Below the pieces are notes generated by a model. The model ran no database searches. It was not told the origin of the DNA and saw only the letters and a list, made by a program, of their open reading frames with translations. Positions 1 to 6,243 of a stretch of DNA of 9,298 bases are shown here, piece by piece; within the stretch, counting starts at the first letter, position 1, and each line of letters starts with the position of its first letter. This DNA is from Myxococcales bacterium UBA5297 (lineage in GTDB: Bacteria > Myxococcota > Myxococcia > Myxococcales > UBA5297): assembly GCA_002408385.1 (NCBI GenBank), contig DHSB01000126.1:18828-28125 (forward strand), written 5' to 3'. A program made the position numbers and the translations under genes.

Positions 1-12
1 CGGCTCCACCCC

Positions 13-32
13 GGGCGCACTGCCGTGCGCCC
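13..32 (-). terminator. Terminator-like hairpin after the class V aminotransferase gene
   Basis: A perfect 8-bp inverted repeat, GGGCGCAC at 13-20 and GTGCGCCC at 25-32, encloses a 4-nt loop. It directly abuts, and by one base overlaps, the TAG stop of the minus-strand gene ending at 32. The position and short loop suit a factor-independent terminator, but no T-rich tract follows on the minus strand (the next bases are GC-rich). It could instead be an mRNA 3'-end stabiliser. The repeat is seen directly; the role is inferred. Confidence 0.45.
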
Positions 33-1237
33 TACCTACCCGCCGGCCCGGCCATGAGCCACTCGGCGACGCGCCCGACGTCCTCCTCGCCGTGCCAGCC
101 GTGCAGAGCGATGCGCAGATAGCCCTCGCGCACCGAGGAGTAGACGCCGCGCTCGAAGCCCGCCTGCAACAGCGCCTGGAGGCTCTCGGCCCCGCGGCCC
201 TGGTGGTGGAGGGCGAGAATCGACCCGATGCGCGCGCGCTCGCGCAGCCCCCTCAGGCGCTCGGCCTCGGCCCCCCAGGCGCCGGAGCACGACAGCCGCT
301 CGAGCAGCGTGGCCTGCAGCGCGCCGACGTGCTCGGCGATTCGCGCCGGGCCCGCGTCGCAGAGAAGCTGCAGAGAAACCGCCAGCGCCGAGAGCGACAG
401 GCTGTTCGGCGTGGAGTGCTCGAGCTTGCGGCCATCGGTCACCCACTTGCGGTTGAGGTCGGAAAAACCGGCGCCGGCTTCGACCGAGAGCCAGGAGCCC
501 ATGGGGTTGAGCCGCTCGCGCAGCTCGGGCGAGGTCCACAACAGGCCCAGCCCCTGCGGCGCCATCAACCCTTTGTGGACGCCGGTGGCGAAGGCGGCGA
601 CCCCGCTCAAATCGACAGGCAGCGTGCCGGCGCCCTGAATCCCGTCGACCACGAGCCAGACGCCTCGCCCGGCGCAGCCGCGCGCGAGCTTCTGGAGGTC
701 GAGCCGCAACCCGTCCTGGAAGCGCACCCAGGAGACGGTCAGGACCCTCGTCCTCGGGCCGAGCGCCTCGAGCAGGCGCGCCTCGGGCTGCGAGTCGACG
801 GTCGGGGGCGCGGACGAGAGCGCCTCGACGCCCGAGCGGTGGCCGTCCCAGAGCGCGACCTCTCGGAACCCGACCCCGCGCGCCGCGAGCGCCTTCCAAG
901 GCCAGACGTTGCTCGGGAACTCGCCGAGCGGCGCGACCACCTCGTCGCCCGCCTGCCAGGGAAAGCTCTGCGCGAGCGTCGTGAGGCCAGCGGAGGTGCC
1001 CGCGGTCAGCGTCACGTCGCTCGCCTCGGCGCCCAGGAGCCGGGCGGCCACGCTGCGCGCCTGCTGCAGCGGCTCCAGCCAGTCCTGCGGCGAGAGCTTC
1101 CAGGGCCGCAGCTCCTTCTCCAGGAAGCTGCGCGAGGCCTCTACCGCAGGCTTCGGCACCGGCGCCTCGGCGCAGTGCATTATCCAGAGGACTTCGGGAT
1201 CGAGGCTGAAAAGGGCGCGATCGAGCGGTGTGGACAT
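32..1237 (-). CDS. PLP-dependent class V aminotransferase / cysteine desulfurase-like enzyme
   Basis: A 401-residue cytoplasmic fold-type I PLP enzyme. Cofactor motifs are clear. TAGTSAG (79-85) fits the phosphate-binding loop. VVDGIQGAG (196-204) carries the Asp198 expected to pair with the pyridine nitrogen, with Gln201 nearby. In TGVHKGLMAPQG (218-229) Lys222 is the expected Schiff-base lysine. HSTPN (274-278) and the C-terminal YLRIALHGW (373-381) match the substrate-carboxylate region of class V enzymes, with Arg375 as candidate ligand. GEFPSN (105-110) is typical of the cysteine desulfurase/kynureninase-like branch. Length is normal. I see no clear catalytic-loop cysteine as in NifS or SufS, so the reaction (desulfuration, lyase, racemisation or transamination) cannot be assigned. 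The start is well supported: GGAGG at 1245-1249 lies 7 nt upstream of the ATG. The gene is divergent from the flavodoxin-ferredoxin gene and followed by a hairpin. No isc/suf genes adjoin, which argues against housekeeping Fe-S assembly. Confidence 0.9.
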   Translation of the reverse strand: MSTPLDRALFSLDPEVLWIMHCAEAPVPKPAVEASRSFLEKELRPWKLSPQDWLEPLQQARSVAARLLGAEASDVTLTAGTSAGLTTLAQSFPWQAGDEVVAPLGEFPSNVWPWKALAARGVGFREVALWDGHRSGVEALSSAPPTVDSQPEARLLEALGPRTRVLTVSWVRFQDGLRLDLQKLARGCAGRGVWLVVDGIQGAGTLPVDLSGVAAFATGVHKGLMAPQGLGLLWTSPELRERLNPMGSWLSVEAGAGFSDLNRKWVTDGRKLEHSTPNSLSLSALAVSLQLLCDAGPARIAEHVGALQATLLERLSCSGAWGAEAERLRGLRERARIGSILALHHQGRGAESLQALLQAGFERGVYSSVREGYLRIALHGWHGEEDVGRVAEWLMAGPAGR

Positions 1238-1375
1238 GCGGCAACCTCCGGGCGGGAAGGCCGCACAGTACCGGAACCGCGGCGCGCTCCCAATCGGCCC
1301 GATCGCGGCGAGGACATTGCCTTCCCGCGCGGGCTCGCTCTACGGTGGCCGCCTCGCACCCGACGAGCCCAACGC
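1238..1375. promoter_or_regulatory. Divergent intergenic region between the PLP enzyme and flavodoxin-ferredoxin genes
   Basis: These 138 bp separate two divergent starts and must hold the promoters for both. On the minus side there is a strong ribosome binding site, GGAGG at 1245-1249. On the plus side a weak sigma70-like pair is annotated separately. A shared regulator is possible but no operator is certain. Confidence 0.6.
1317..1346 (+). promoter_or_regulatory. Possible sigma70-type promoter for the flavodoxin-ferredoxin gene
   Basis: TTGCCT (1317-1322, four of six consensus -35 bases) and TACGGT (1341-1346, three of six consensus -10 bases) are separated by 18 bp, which would place transcription start near 1353 and leave a leader of about 23 nt. 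The spacer contains a perfect 10-bp palindrome, CCCGCGCGGG (1324-1333). In DNA this GC-rich such matches occur by chance, so this is only a candidate. Confidence 0.25.
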
Positions 1376-2467
1376 ATGCCCTACCAGTCCCTCACGCTCC
1401 ACGTCTTCAGCGGCACCGGCAACAGCCTTCGAGCCGCGCACTGGGCCGCCGAGCGGGCGAACGCATCGGGGCTGCCGGCCTGCGTGCGCCCCGTCGAAGA
1501 GGGCCCGCCGCACTCCTCGCCGACCGGCCCCGAGCAGCTCGTCGGCCTTCTGCTCCCCACCCACGGCTTCACCGCGCCCTGGGCGATGACCCGGCACGCG
1601 CTGCGCCTGCCGCGCGGCCACGGCGCCCACGCGTTCGTCTGCGCCACCCGCGCCGGAGTGAAGCTCGGCCCGCTGTTCGTCCCCGGGATGGAGGGAACCG
1701 CGGGCTATCTGCTCGCGCTGGTGCTGTGGGCCAAGGGCTACCGGGTGCGCGGAGTCACCGGCCTGGACATGCCCTCGAACTGGACCGCGCTCCACTCGGC
1801 GCAGAAGCCCGAGAGCGTCGCGGCGATCATCGAGCGTGCGAAGCCGGTCGCCGACCGCTTCTTCTCCACGATCATCGGGGGCGGCCGCCGCTTTCGTGGC
1901 TTCGGCTGCCTGCTGCTCGGGCTCGCGCTGGCCCCGTTGTCGGCGGCCTACCTCCTCGCCGGCCGTTTCCTGCTCGCCAAGCTCTTCTTCGCCAACCGAC
2001 GCTGCAACGGCTGCGGCCTGTGCGCGCAAAGGTGCCCCATCGGCGCGGTACGGATGTGGCGCGGGCGGCCGTACTGGCGCTTCTCCTGCGAGAGCTGCAT
2101 GCGCTGCATGGGCTTCTGCCCCCACCGCGCGGTCGAGGTGGGCCAGGCCTGGGGCGCGGTCCTCTGGATGCTTGGGAGCGCCTCCTTCTCCGCCTGGCTC
2201 TTCGGGCGCTTCGCGCCGGGCGTGCCGCTGCTCGAGACGATCGACTCGGCGCCGCTGCGCGCGGTGCTCGACTACGCCTGCATGCTCCTGACGTTCCTCG
2301 TCGGCTACCTCGGCTTCTGGTCTCTCGCCCGGATCCCGGCGTTCAACGCCCTCTTCACCTGGACCACGCTCACCCGCCTCTACCGCCGGTATCGCGAGCC
2401 GGGGACCAAGCCGAGCAGTTTGCATGGGCGGCCGGCCGCTCGCCCGCCTGCCGAGCGTCCGGAGTGA
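1376..2467 (+). CDS. Membrane-attached flavodoxin-ferredoxin fusion (EFR1-like), two [4Fe-4S] clusters
   Basis: A 363-residue predicted electron carrier. Residues 5-160 form a flavodoxin-like domain: SGTGNS (12-17) is the FMN-phosphate loop, followed by PTHGFTAPWA (61-70) and MPSNW (132-136), as in EFR1-type proteins. A hydrophobic stretch (about 176-205, with Pro187) precedes a bacterial ferredoxin domain with two cluster motifs, CNGCGLCAQRCP (Cys210, 213, 216, 220) and CESCMRCMGFCP (Cys238, 241, 244, 248), as expected for two [4Fe-4S] centres. Two more membrane segments follow (about 258-279 and 296-320), then a basic Pro-rich tail. The protein probably passes electrons between FMN and Fe-S centres at the membrane; partners are unknown and not encoded nearby. 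The ATG at 1376 is chosen because the flavodoxin first strand begins at residue 5; the upstream ribosome site is weak (GACGAG). The frame stays open far upstream, but that part is antisense to the PLP gene and has no domain. Confidence 0.9.
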   Translation: MPYQSLTLHVFSGTGNSLRAAHWAAERANASGLPACVRPVEEGPPHSSPTGPEQLVGLLLPTHGFTAPWAMTRHALRLPRGHGAHAFVCATRAGVKLGPLFVPGMEGTAGYLLALVLWAKGYRVRGVTGLDMPSNWTALHSAQKPESVAAIIERAKPVADRFFSTIIGGGRRFRGFGCLLLGLALAPLSAAYLLAGRFLLAKLFFANRRCNGCGLCAQRCPIGAVRMWRGRPYWRFSCESCMRCMGFCPHRAVEVGQAWGAVLWMLGSASFSAWLFGRFAPGVPLLETIDSAPLRAVLDYACMLLTFLVGYLGFWSLARIPAFNALFTWTTLTRLYRRYREPGTKPSSLHGRPAARPPAERPE

Positions 2468-2602
2468 CCGGGCCTCGAGCCCGAGAGGAATCGCCAGGTC
2501 GGTAGCTCGACCTCGCTCAGGTCGAGCGGAGCCGGCCCTTCGCCCCGGCTGGCCGGACCTGGCGCTCTCGACCTGCGAGGCGGTCGCTCGGCCTGGAGAG
2601 AG
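2468..2602. other. Convergent intergenic region rich in inverted repeats
   Basis: These 135 bp lie between two convergent stop codons. Besides the main 9-bp hairpin annotated separately, there is AGCCGG (2530-2535) / CCGGCT (2545-2550) with a 9-nt loop. The region most likely ends transcription from both sides. I see no coding signal. Confidence 0.6.
2505..2527. terminator. Bidirectional terminator-like hairpin
   Basis: A perfect 9-bp inverted repeat, GCTCGACCT (2505-2513) and AGGTCGAGC (2519-2527), with a 5-nt loop, sits 38 bp after the flavodoxin-ferredoxin stop and 75 bp beyond the zinc-ribbon gene stop on the other strand. The location between convergent genes fits a shared terminator. 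No T tract flanks it, so it may depend on Rho or serve as a 3'-end block. Confidence 0.5.
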
Positions 2603-2875
2603 TCAGCGAACCGACCAGCCACTCCTCGACCGGCTCGCGCTGAGCAGGCTCGAGCAGTGGGGGCAGTGAAGCTGGTACCTCTCGGTCTTGTCGGGGTGGT
2701 CCGAGACGGGATTGACGAAGACGCGAACGAGCCTCGGCACGCTTCCCAGCAGCGCTCCACATTTCGGGCACGCCGCCGACGCGAGCGCACGCCGCGACTT
2801 GTGCTCGCGCAGCGCGACGAGCGCAAAGCCCAGAAGCCCGAGCAACAGGAGGCCCATGAGAAGGGCGGGGCGCAT
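2603..2875 (-). CDS. Small single-pass membrane protein with zinc-ribbon-like CxxC pair
   Basis: A 90-residue protein of unknown function. Residues 3-23 are a strongly hydrophobic Leu/Gly helix, followed at once by a basic stretch (REHKSRR, 23-29); by the positive-inside rule the C-terminal part should be cytoplasmic. CPKC (36-39) and CPHC (71-74) are spaced like a two-knuckle zinc ribbon and each is followed by a hydrophobic pair, as is common in such folds. About 30 residues, including RYQLH before the second knuckle, lie between them. The tail is Ser/Arg-rich. I chose the ATG at 2875 because it begins directly at the helix. An upstream ATG at 3007 would add 44 residues and overlap mtgA by 28 bp, but the extra part looks non-conserved and would bury the membrane helix internally. 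No strong ribosome site is visible. It follows mtgA by 104 bp on the same strand, so co-transcription is possible. It could be an orphan lineage-specific gene. Confidence 0.65.
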   Translation of the reverse strand: MRPALLMGLLLLGLLGFALVALREHKSRRALASAACPKCGALLGSVPRLVRVFVNPVSDHPDKTERYQLHCPHCSSLLSASRSRSGWSVR

Positions 2876-2979
2876 AGCGGACTCGATCTTCGACTGCTCA
2901 AACGAGAAATCAACCGCCTCTGCGAGGCAGAGCGCCCACGCCTCGGCGGTTGGCCGGCCTCCGGGCTCTCCGAACGCGC

Positions 2980-3765
2980 TCAGGCATCCGAGAGCGGAAC
3001 GAGCCATCCCGCCAGCCGCTCGCGCGCCCGCCCGATCTCCGCGGGTGCCGCGAGCCGCTCGTTCTCAACCCTCTCCAGGACGTGGAGAGCGCGCCGGTGG
3101 AGGACGCGGGGGTTGCGCGGCCCTATCCGGTGGGGATTGGGCAGCATCGCGACGAGCGCCGCGGCCTCGGCGAGATCGACCTGGGAGGCGCTCTTTCCGA
3201 GATGCGCCCGTGCGGCCGCCTCGATGCCGAAGACCCCGTCGCCCCACTCGACGACGTTCAGATAGAGCTCGAGGATGCGCCGCTTCGAGAGCGTGCGCTC
3301 CATGCGCCAGGCTATCCAGAGCTCCTTCAGCTTGCGCAGCACGCTGCGGCTCTCGCTCAGATAGAGGTTCTTGGCGAGCTGCTGCGTCAGGGTCGAGGCG
3401 CCCCGCAGCCGCTTGCCCTCCAAGACGCTCGCGCGCAGGGCGGCGTGGACCTGGCGCAAGTCGAAGCCCTCGTGCTCGAAGAAGCGCGCGTCCTCGCTGG
3501 CGACGAGCGCGGCGCGGACCGCCGGCGCCACTTGGCTCGCCCGCACCGGCCGCCGCGCAAGACGCGCCGCGCGGCCCTTCTCGACCGCTTCGTCCTTCCG
3601 GGCGCGCATCAGCGCGGTCTCCGCGGGCGTCTCGGATTCGAGCGCGCGAAGCTCTTCCCCCGACGGCAGGGTCCACGCCTCGTAACCGACCCAGGCGGCG
3701 AGCGCCAGCACCAGCGCCCAGCGCCAGCCTGACCGCGTAGTCCGCCGTTTTCGACGCGCCCTCAT
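2980..3765 (-). CDS. mtgA: Monofunctional biosynthetic peptidoglycan transglycosylase (GT51)
   Basis: A 261-residue family GT51 enzyme, predicted to polymerise lipid II into glycan strands on the outer face of the inner membrane. A basic cytoplasmic N-tail (1-14) is followed by one membrane anchor (about 15-33). The GT51 motifs are all present in order: EDARFFEHEGFD (91-102; Glu91 is the expected catalytic base), GASTLTQQ (122-129), RKLKE (144-148; Glu148 is the second conserved acid) and KRRILELYLN (161-170). No transpeptidase domain follows, so this is the stand-alone type rather than a class A PBP; length is close to the usual roughly 240 residues for MtgA. The ATG at 3765 is preceded by GAGGAG only 2 nt away, an unusually tight spacing, but it is the only start that keeps the basic tail and anchor. 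A promoter-like pair lies just upstream (3808-3836). The neighbouring M14 peptidase might also act in the envelope, but no functional link is shown. Confidence 0.95.
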   Translation of the reverse strand: MRARRKRRTTRSGWRWALVLALAAWVGYEAWTLPSGEELRALESETPAETALMRARKDEAVEKGRAARLARRPVRASQVAPAVRAALVASEDARFFEHEGFDLRQVHAALRASVLEGKRLRGASTLTQQLAKNLYLSESRSVLRKLKELWIAWRMERTLSKRRILELYLNVVEWGDGVFGIEAAARAHLGKSASQVDLAEAAALVAMLPNPHRIGPRNPRVLHRRALHVLERVENERLAAPAEIGRARERLAGWLVPLSDA

Positions 3766-3807
3766 CGCTCCTCTACCCAGACCCTCGACGGCCTGCCGAC
3801 GGCGACG

Positions 3808-3836
3808 ATGGTACCCGCGGGTGAGCGCGCGGTCAG
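3808..3836 (-). promoter_or_regulatory. Candidate sigma70-type promoter for mtgA
   Basis: Read on the minus strand, CTGACC (3836-3831; TGAC matches the -35 consensus core) and TACCAT (3813-3808; four of six -10 bases) are exactly 17 bp apart. Transcription would start near 3801, giving a leader of about 36 nt to the mtgA ATG. A perfect palindrome, ACCCGCGGGT (3813-3822), fills part of the spacer and touches the -10 element. The match is seen; activity is inferred. Confidence 0.4.
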
Positions 3837-3859
3837 GTTTCCTGCCTCGAGGCCGCTCG

Positions 3860-3896
3860 GCCCGCGTGCCCGCCGCCGCGGTGCGGGCAGACGGGC
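3860..3896 (-). terminator. Nested hairpin after the M14 peptidase gene
   Basis: An inner perfect stem TGCCCGC (3867-3873) / GCGGGCA (3883-3889) with a 9-nt loop is flanked by an outer stem GCCCG (3860-3864) / CGGGC (3892-3896). It starts 16 bp past the peptidase stop and lies upstream of the mtgA promoter candidate. That is where a terminator separating the two units would sit. No T tract follows. Confidence 0.4.
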
Positions 3897-3912
3897 TCTC
3901 GGGCCGCCGGGA

Positions 3913-5928
3913 TCAGCGCATCGCGGGCAGCGACGGGCCCGGCAGACCGCCCACGCTCCGGCGCGACGGCAAGGAGAGCGGTCGAGCGGCCCTGCCCGCG
4001 CCGGAGCGCGCGTCCTCCCGGATCACCTCGACCGCGCACAACGCGTTGCGGGTCGCCCGCGGAGCGTTGCGCAGCGTGAGCCGGCCGTCGGCCACCGTGA
4101 CCAGGACCGACCCCTCGGCCCAACGGCTCGCCGCGGTGGTCCCGGCGGCGAAGAGCCCGTCCTCGACGCTGATGCGCACGGCGCTGCTCGACTCCTCGGC
4201 CGCATCGCCCGCGACCAGACGCACCCGATAGCTGCCGTTGGGCACCGCCAGCTCCCAGACCCTGCCGGCGCAGCCCTGCATGTCGGCGAAGGCGTCGAAG
4301 CTCGCGTCCTGGGAGAAGAGGTGACGGCGCGAGTCGAGGCAGGGAGCGGCGTCCCAGCCATAGCTGAGGCCGTTGCCTCGCGGCCCGAAGACCCGCCCGT
4401 TGTCGACCTCGAAGCCCTCGAGAACGACGCCGTCGGCAGGCCGGAAATCGATCTTGTACGCGGGCCGCGCGGAGACCGGCTCGAGGGTCACGTCGAGCCT
4501 GGTCGGGGCGGCTCCGAAGACTGCGACGTTCGCGACCTCGCGCGTGGCGTAGCCGGGTGCGGAGACGAGCAGCGTGTAGGTGCCCGGCTGCAACGGCCGG
4601 TGATAGTCGCCGAGGTCGGGGTCGGTGAAAGTCAGGTGGTCGTACCCCTCGACCTTCACAGAGGCGCTCACCGGCCTGCCGGTGACCGAGTCGGTCACCA
4701 CGCCATGGATGCCCCAGCGCGACGCTTCGGCAAGAGCGAGCATCGCCGCCTGGTTGTGCGCCCAGTGGCCGCGCAGGCTGCTGGCCGACGGCCACTTCTG
4801 CTCGCTCAGCTCGATGTCGAGGTCGAACATCCCGGTCACCTTGTAGGCCCAGTCCTGCGAGCAGGCGTTGACGGTGTACCAGTTGGCCGAGTTGTAGAAA
4901 CCGCCAGGGAACTCGCTGCTCTCGCGCATCGGGAGGTGGCGGCTCGCGTAGGTCTTCGAGAGCGCGATGAAGAGCCCGTCGTCAGGAGTCGGCGTGTAGA
5001 CGCTGTAGCCGTCCGGGCTCGTCGACCAGGGATAGACGGTGACGACCGCGCCGCCGTGGAAAGAGAGGCCGAGCACGAAGCGGTGCCGCTCGCTGAAGCG
5101 CATGAAAGCGCTGATCTCCGGCGCCTCGGCGTCAAGCGCGCTCAGGTCGCGCGGCGGGCCGAGCAGCAGGTTGCTCGGAACGCTGTCCGCCTCGTCGGGA
5201 AAGACGCGGTTGAGGTCATAGCCGTTGGCGTTGTAGCGGCTGCCTGCGTCGTTGCCGTCCGGGTTCCACATCGGGACGAACCACAGCTCGGTGGAGTCGA
5301 CGAGCGCGGTCACCCGGCGCGACCTGCCGTAGTAGCGGGTGAGCTGGTCCATGAAGCGCAGGATCATCTCGACCCCGACCACCTCGTCGCCGTGGATGTT
5401 CGCGGCGAAGCGGACCTCCGGCTCGACCTCCTGCTGGTCGGGGTTGTCGGTGATCTTGACCGCCCAGAGCTCGCGTCCCTCGACCGAGCGCCCCATCGAT
5501 TCGACGCGCACGAGCTGCGGAAAGCGCGCGGCGAGATCTTGGATGAAGGTCGTCACCTGCGCGTGGTCGTGGAACTGATCCCAGCTCCAGCCCGGCCGCC
5601 CGCTCGCCTTGCCGCGCCGCCGCTCTTCCTTCGCTCGGACCTCCCGGATCGCGAACCCCGCGCGGCGCAGCGCGGCGACCTCGGCCTTGGTCGCCGAGAC
5701 GAGGACCGTCTCGCCCTTGATGCGGGTGACGTCGAAGCCGGCGAGGGCCGAAATCCTGCTGCGGTCGGCGAGCTCGAGCGTCACCTCGAAGAGCGGCCCC
5801 TGGCGCGGACCTGCCGCTTTGGGGAACGGGGAGGCCGCGACAGCGCTCGATGGAATTTGAACCGTGAGAGCGGCGAAGAGGGCGAGAAGAGCGGCGAGAA
5901 GGCGCGCAGCGATACGGCTCGGGTCCAT
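3913..5928 (-). CDS. Secreted M14 zinc carboxypeptidase with transthyretin-like and malectin-like C-terminal domains
   Basis: A 671-residue exported metallopeptidase. Order: basic N-end and Leu/Ala-rich signal peptide (1-32, AVAA near the likely cleavage site); propeptide-like domain (about 46-98); M14 catalytic domain (about 114-402); carboxypeptidase-regulatory, transthyretin-like domain (about 407-484); a beta-rich domain resembling malectin/carbohydrate-binding modules (about 489-637); and a Ser/Arg/Pro-rich tail. The zinc ligands are HGDE (His179, Glu182) and FHGG (His291). DLNR (238-241) holds the Asn-Arg pair for the substrate carboxylate. NWY (349-351) supplies the Tyr248 equivalent. 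Glu373 in DIELSE is the general base. All are intact, so activity is expected, either on peptide C-termini or, less certainly, on peptidoglycan peptides. QDW and the transthyretin-like domain recall regulatory carboxypeptidases (CPD/CPE branch). The ATG at 5928 is preferred because AGAGGAAG (5941-5934) lies 5 nt upstream and the signal peptide follows. The upstream open frame has no matching signal. Confidence 0.92.
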   Translation of the reverse strand: MDPSRIAARLLAALLALFAALTVQIPSSAVAASPFPKAAGPRQGPLFEVTLELADRSRISALAGFDVTRIKGETVLVSATKAEVAALRRAGFAIREVRAKEERRRGKASGRPGWSWDQFHDHAQVTTFIQDLAARFPQLVRVESMGRSVEGRELWAVKITDNPDQQEVEPEVRFAANIHGDEVVGVEMILRFMDQLTRYYGRSRRVTALVDSTELWFVPMWNPDGNDAGSRYNANGYDLNRVFPDEADSVPSNLLLGPPRDLSALDAEAPEISAFMRFSERHRFVLGLSFHGGAVVTVYPWSTSPDGYSVYTPTPDDGLFIALSKTYASRHLPMRESSEFPGGFYNSANWYTVNACSQDWAYKVTGMFDLDIELSEQKWPSASSLRGHWAHNQAAMLALAEASRWGIHGVVTDSVTGRPVSASVKVEGYDHLTFTDPDLGDYHRPLQPGTYTLLVSAPGYATREVANVAVFGAAPTRLDVTLEPVSARPAYKIDFRPADGVVLEGFEVDNGRVFGPRGNGLSYGWDAAPCLDSRRHLFSQDASFDAFADMQGCAGRVWELAVPNGSYRVRLVAGDAAEESSSAVRISVEDGLFAAGTTAASRWAEGSVLVTVADGRLTLRNAPRATRNALCAVEVIREDARSGAGRAARPLSLPSRRSVGGLPGPSLPAMR

Positions 5929-5969
5929 GGTGTCTTCCTCTGGTGGCGTGAGCATCGCGCGGCGCGCAG

Positions 5970-5981
5970 ATTCGCGCGAAT
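5970..5981. promoter_or_regulatory. Perfect 12-bp palindrome upstream of the M14 peptidase, possible operator
   Basis: ATTCGCGCGAAT is a perfect 12-bp palindrome whose near edge lies 41 bp upstream of the peptidase ATG, where the core promoter or an operator would be. Its AT ends with a CG-rich centre set it apart from the surrounding GC-rich sequence. A dimeric repressor or activator could bind; this is inference. Confidence 0.3.
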
Positions 5982-6204
5982 GGCTCTGAGAGGAAAGGCC
6001 GGCCCTCGTTCGCCCCGCGCTTTGCACCGGCCCTCGCCGGGCTGCGGTCTCGTCGACGACCAGCGGACAGCGATTCTCAGCCTCGCCTTGGCGCCTCTTC
6101 TTCCTGCGCGCACGCAGGCCGCCGAGACGGCGGCACTCTCCGCCTCGCGCGAAACAGTCTTCCGAGGAACGAGGGAGGCGGAGTCGAGAGGCCCCTTCGC
6201 CTGC

Positions 6205-6228
6205 CCCGAGCCTGTCGAGGGACTCGGG
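6205..6228 (-). repeat. Inverted repeat, possible second terminator or dispersed-repeat copy
   Basis: CCCGAG (6205-6210) and CTCGGG (6223-6228) enclose a 12-nt loop containing CTGTCGAGG. The minus-strand reading CTCGACAGGCTCGGGGCAGG (6220-6201) resembles short dispersed repeats that I recall from many high-GC environmental genomes, but that is memory rather than a search. It lies 38 bp after the ATPase stop. Confidence 0.35.
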
Positions 6229-6243
6229 CTGACCGGTCGTCGC

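Noticed and set aside
92..1375. Open frame on the plus strand continuous with the flavodoxin-ferredoxin gene, suggesting a 791-residue protein
   Set aside because: The first roughly 430 codons are antisense to the PLP enzyme gene, Arg/Ala/Gln-rich and without domain motifs. The flavodoxin fold begins right after the ATG at 1376.
1340..2425. 361-codon minus-strand ORF opposite the flavodoxin-ferredoxin gene
   Set aside because: Ala/Arg/Glu/Gly-rich with no recognisable domain. The plus strand has clear FMN and Fe-S motifs.
2380..2913. 177-codon minus-strand ORF overlapping the zinc-ribbon gene and the end of the flavodoxin-ferredoxin gene
   Set aside because: The translation is Arg/Ser-rich without hydrophobic core or motif and overlaps two better-supported genes in other frames.
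2876..3007. N-terminal extension of the zinc-ribbon protein from the ATG at 3007
   Set aside because: It would overlap the mtgA 3' end by 28 bp and place the membrane helix after 46 residues of unremarkable sequence. It is kept only as a less likely alternative start.
5990..6200. Possible small RNA or small ORF between the peptidase and the ATPase
   Set aside because: Short Arg-rich open frames only, with no ribosome site, promoter or recognisable RNA fold.
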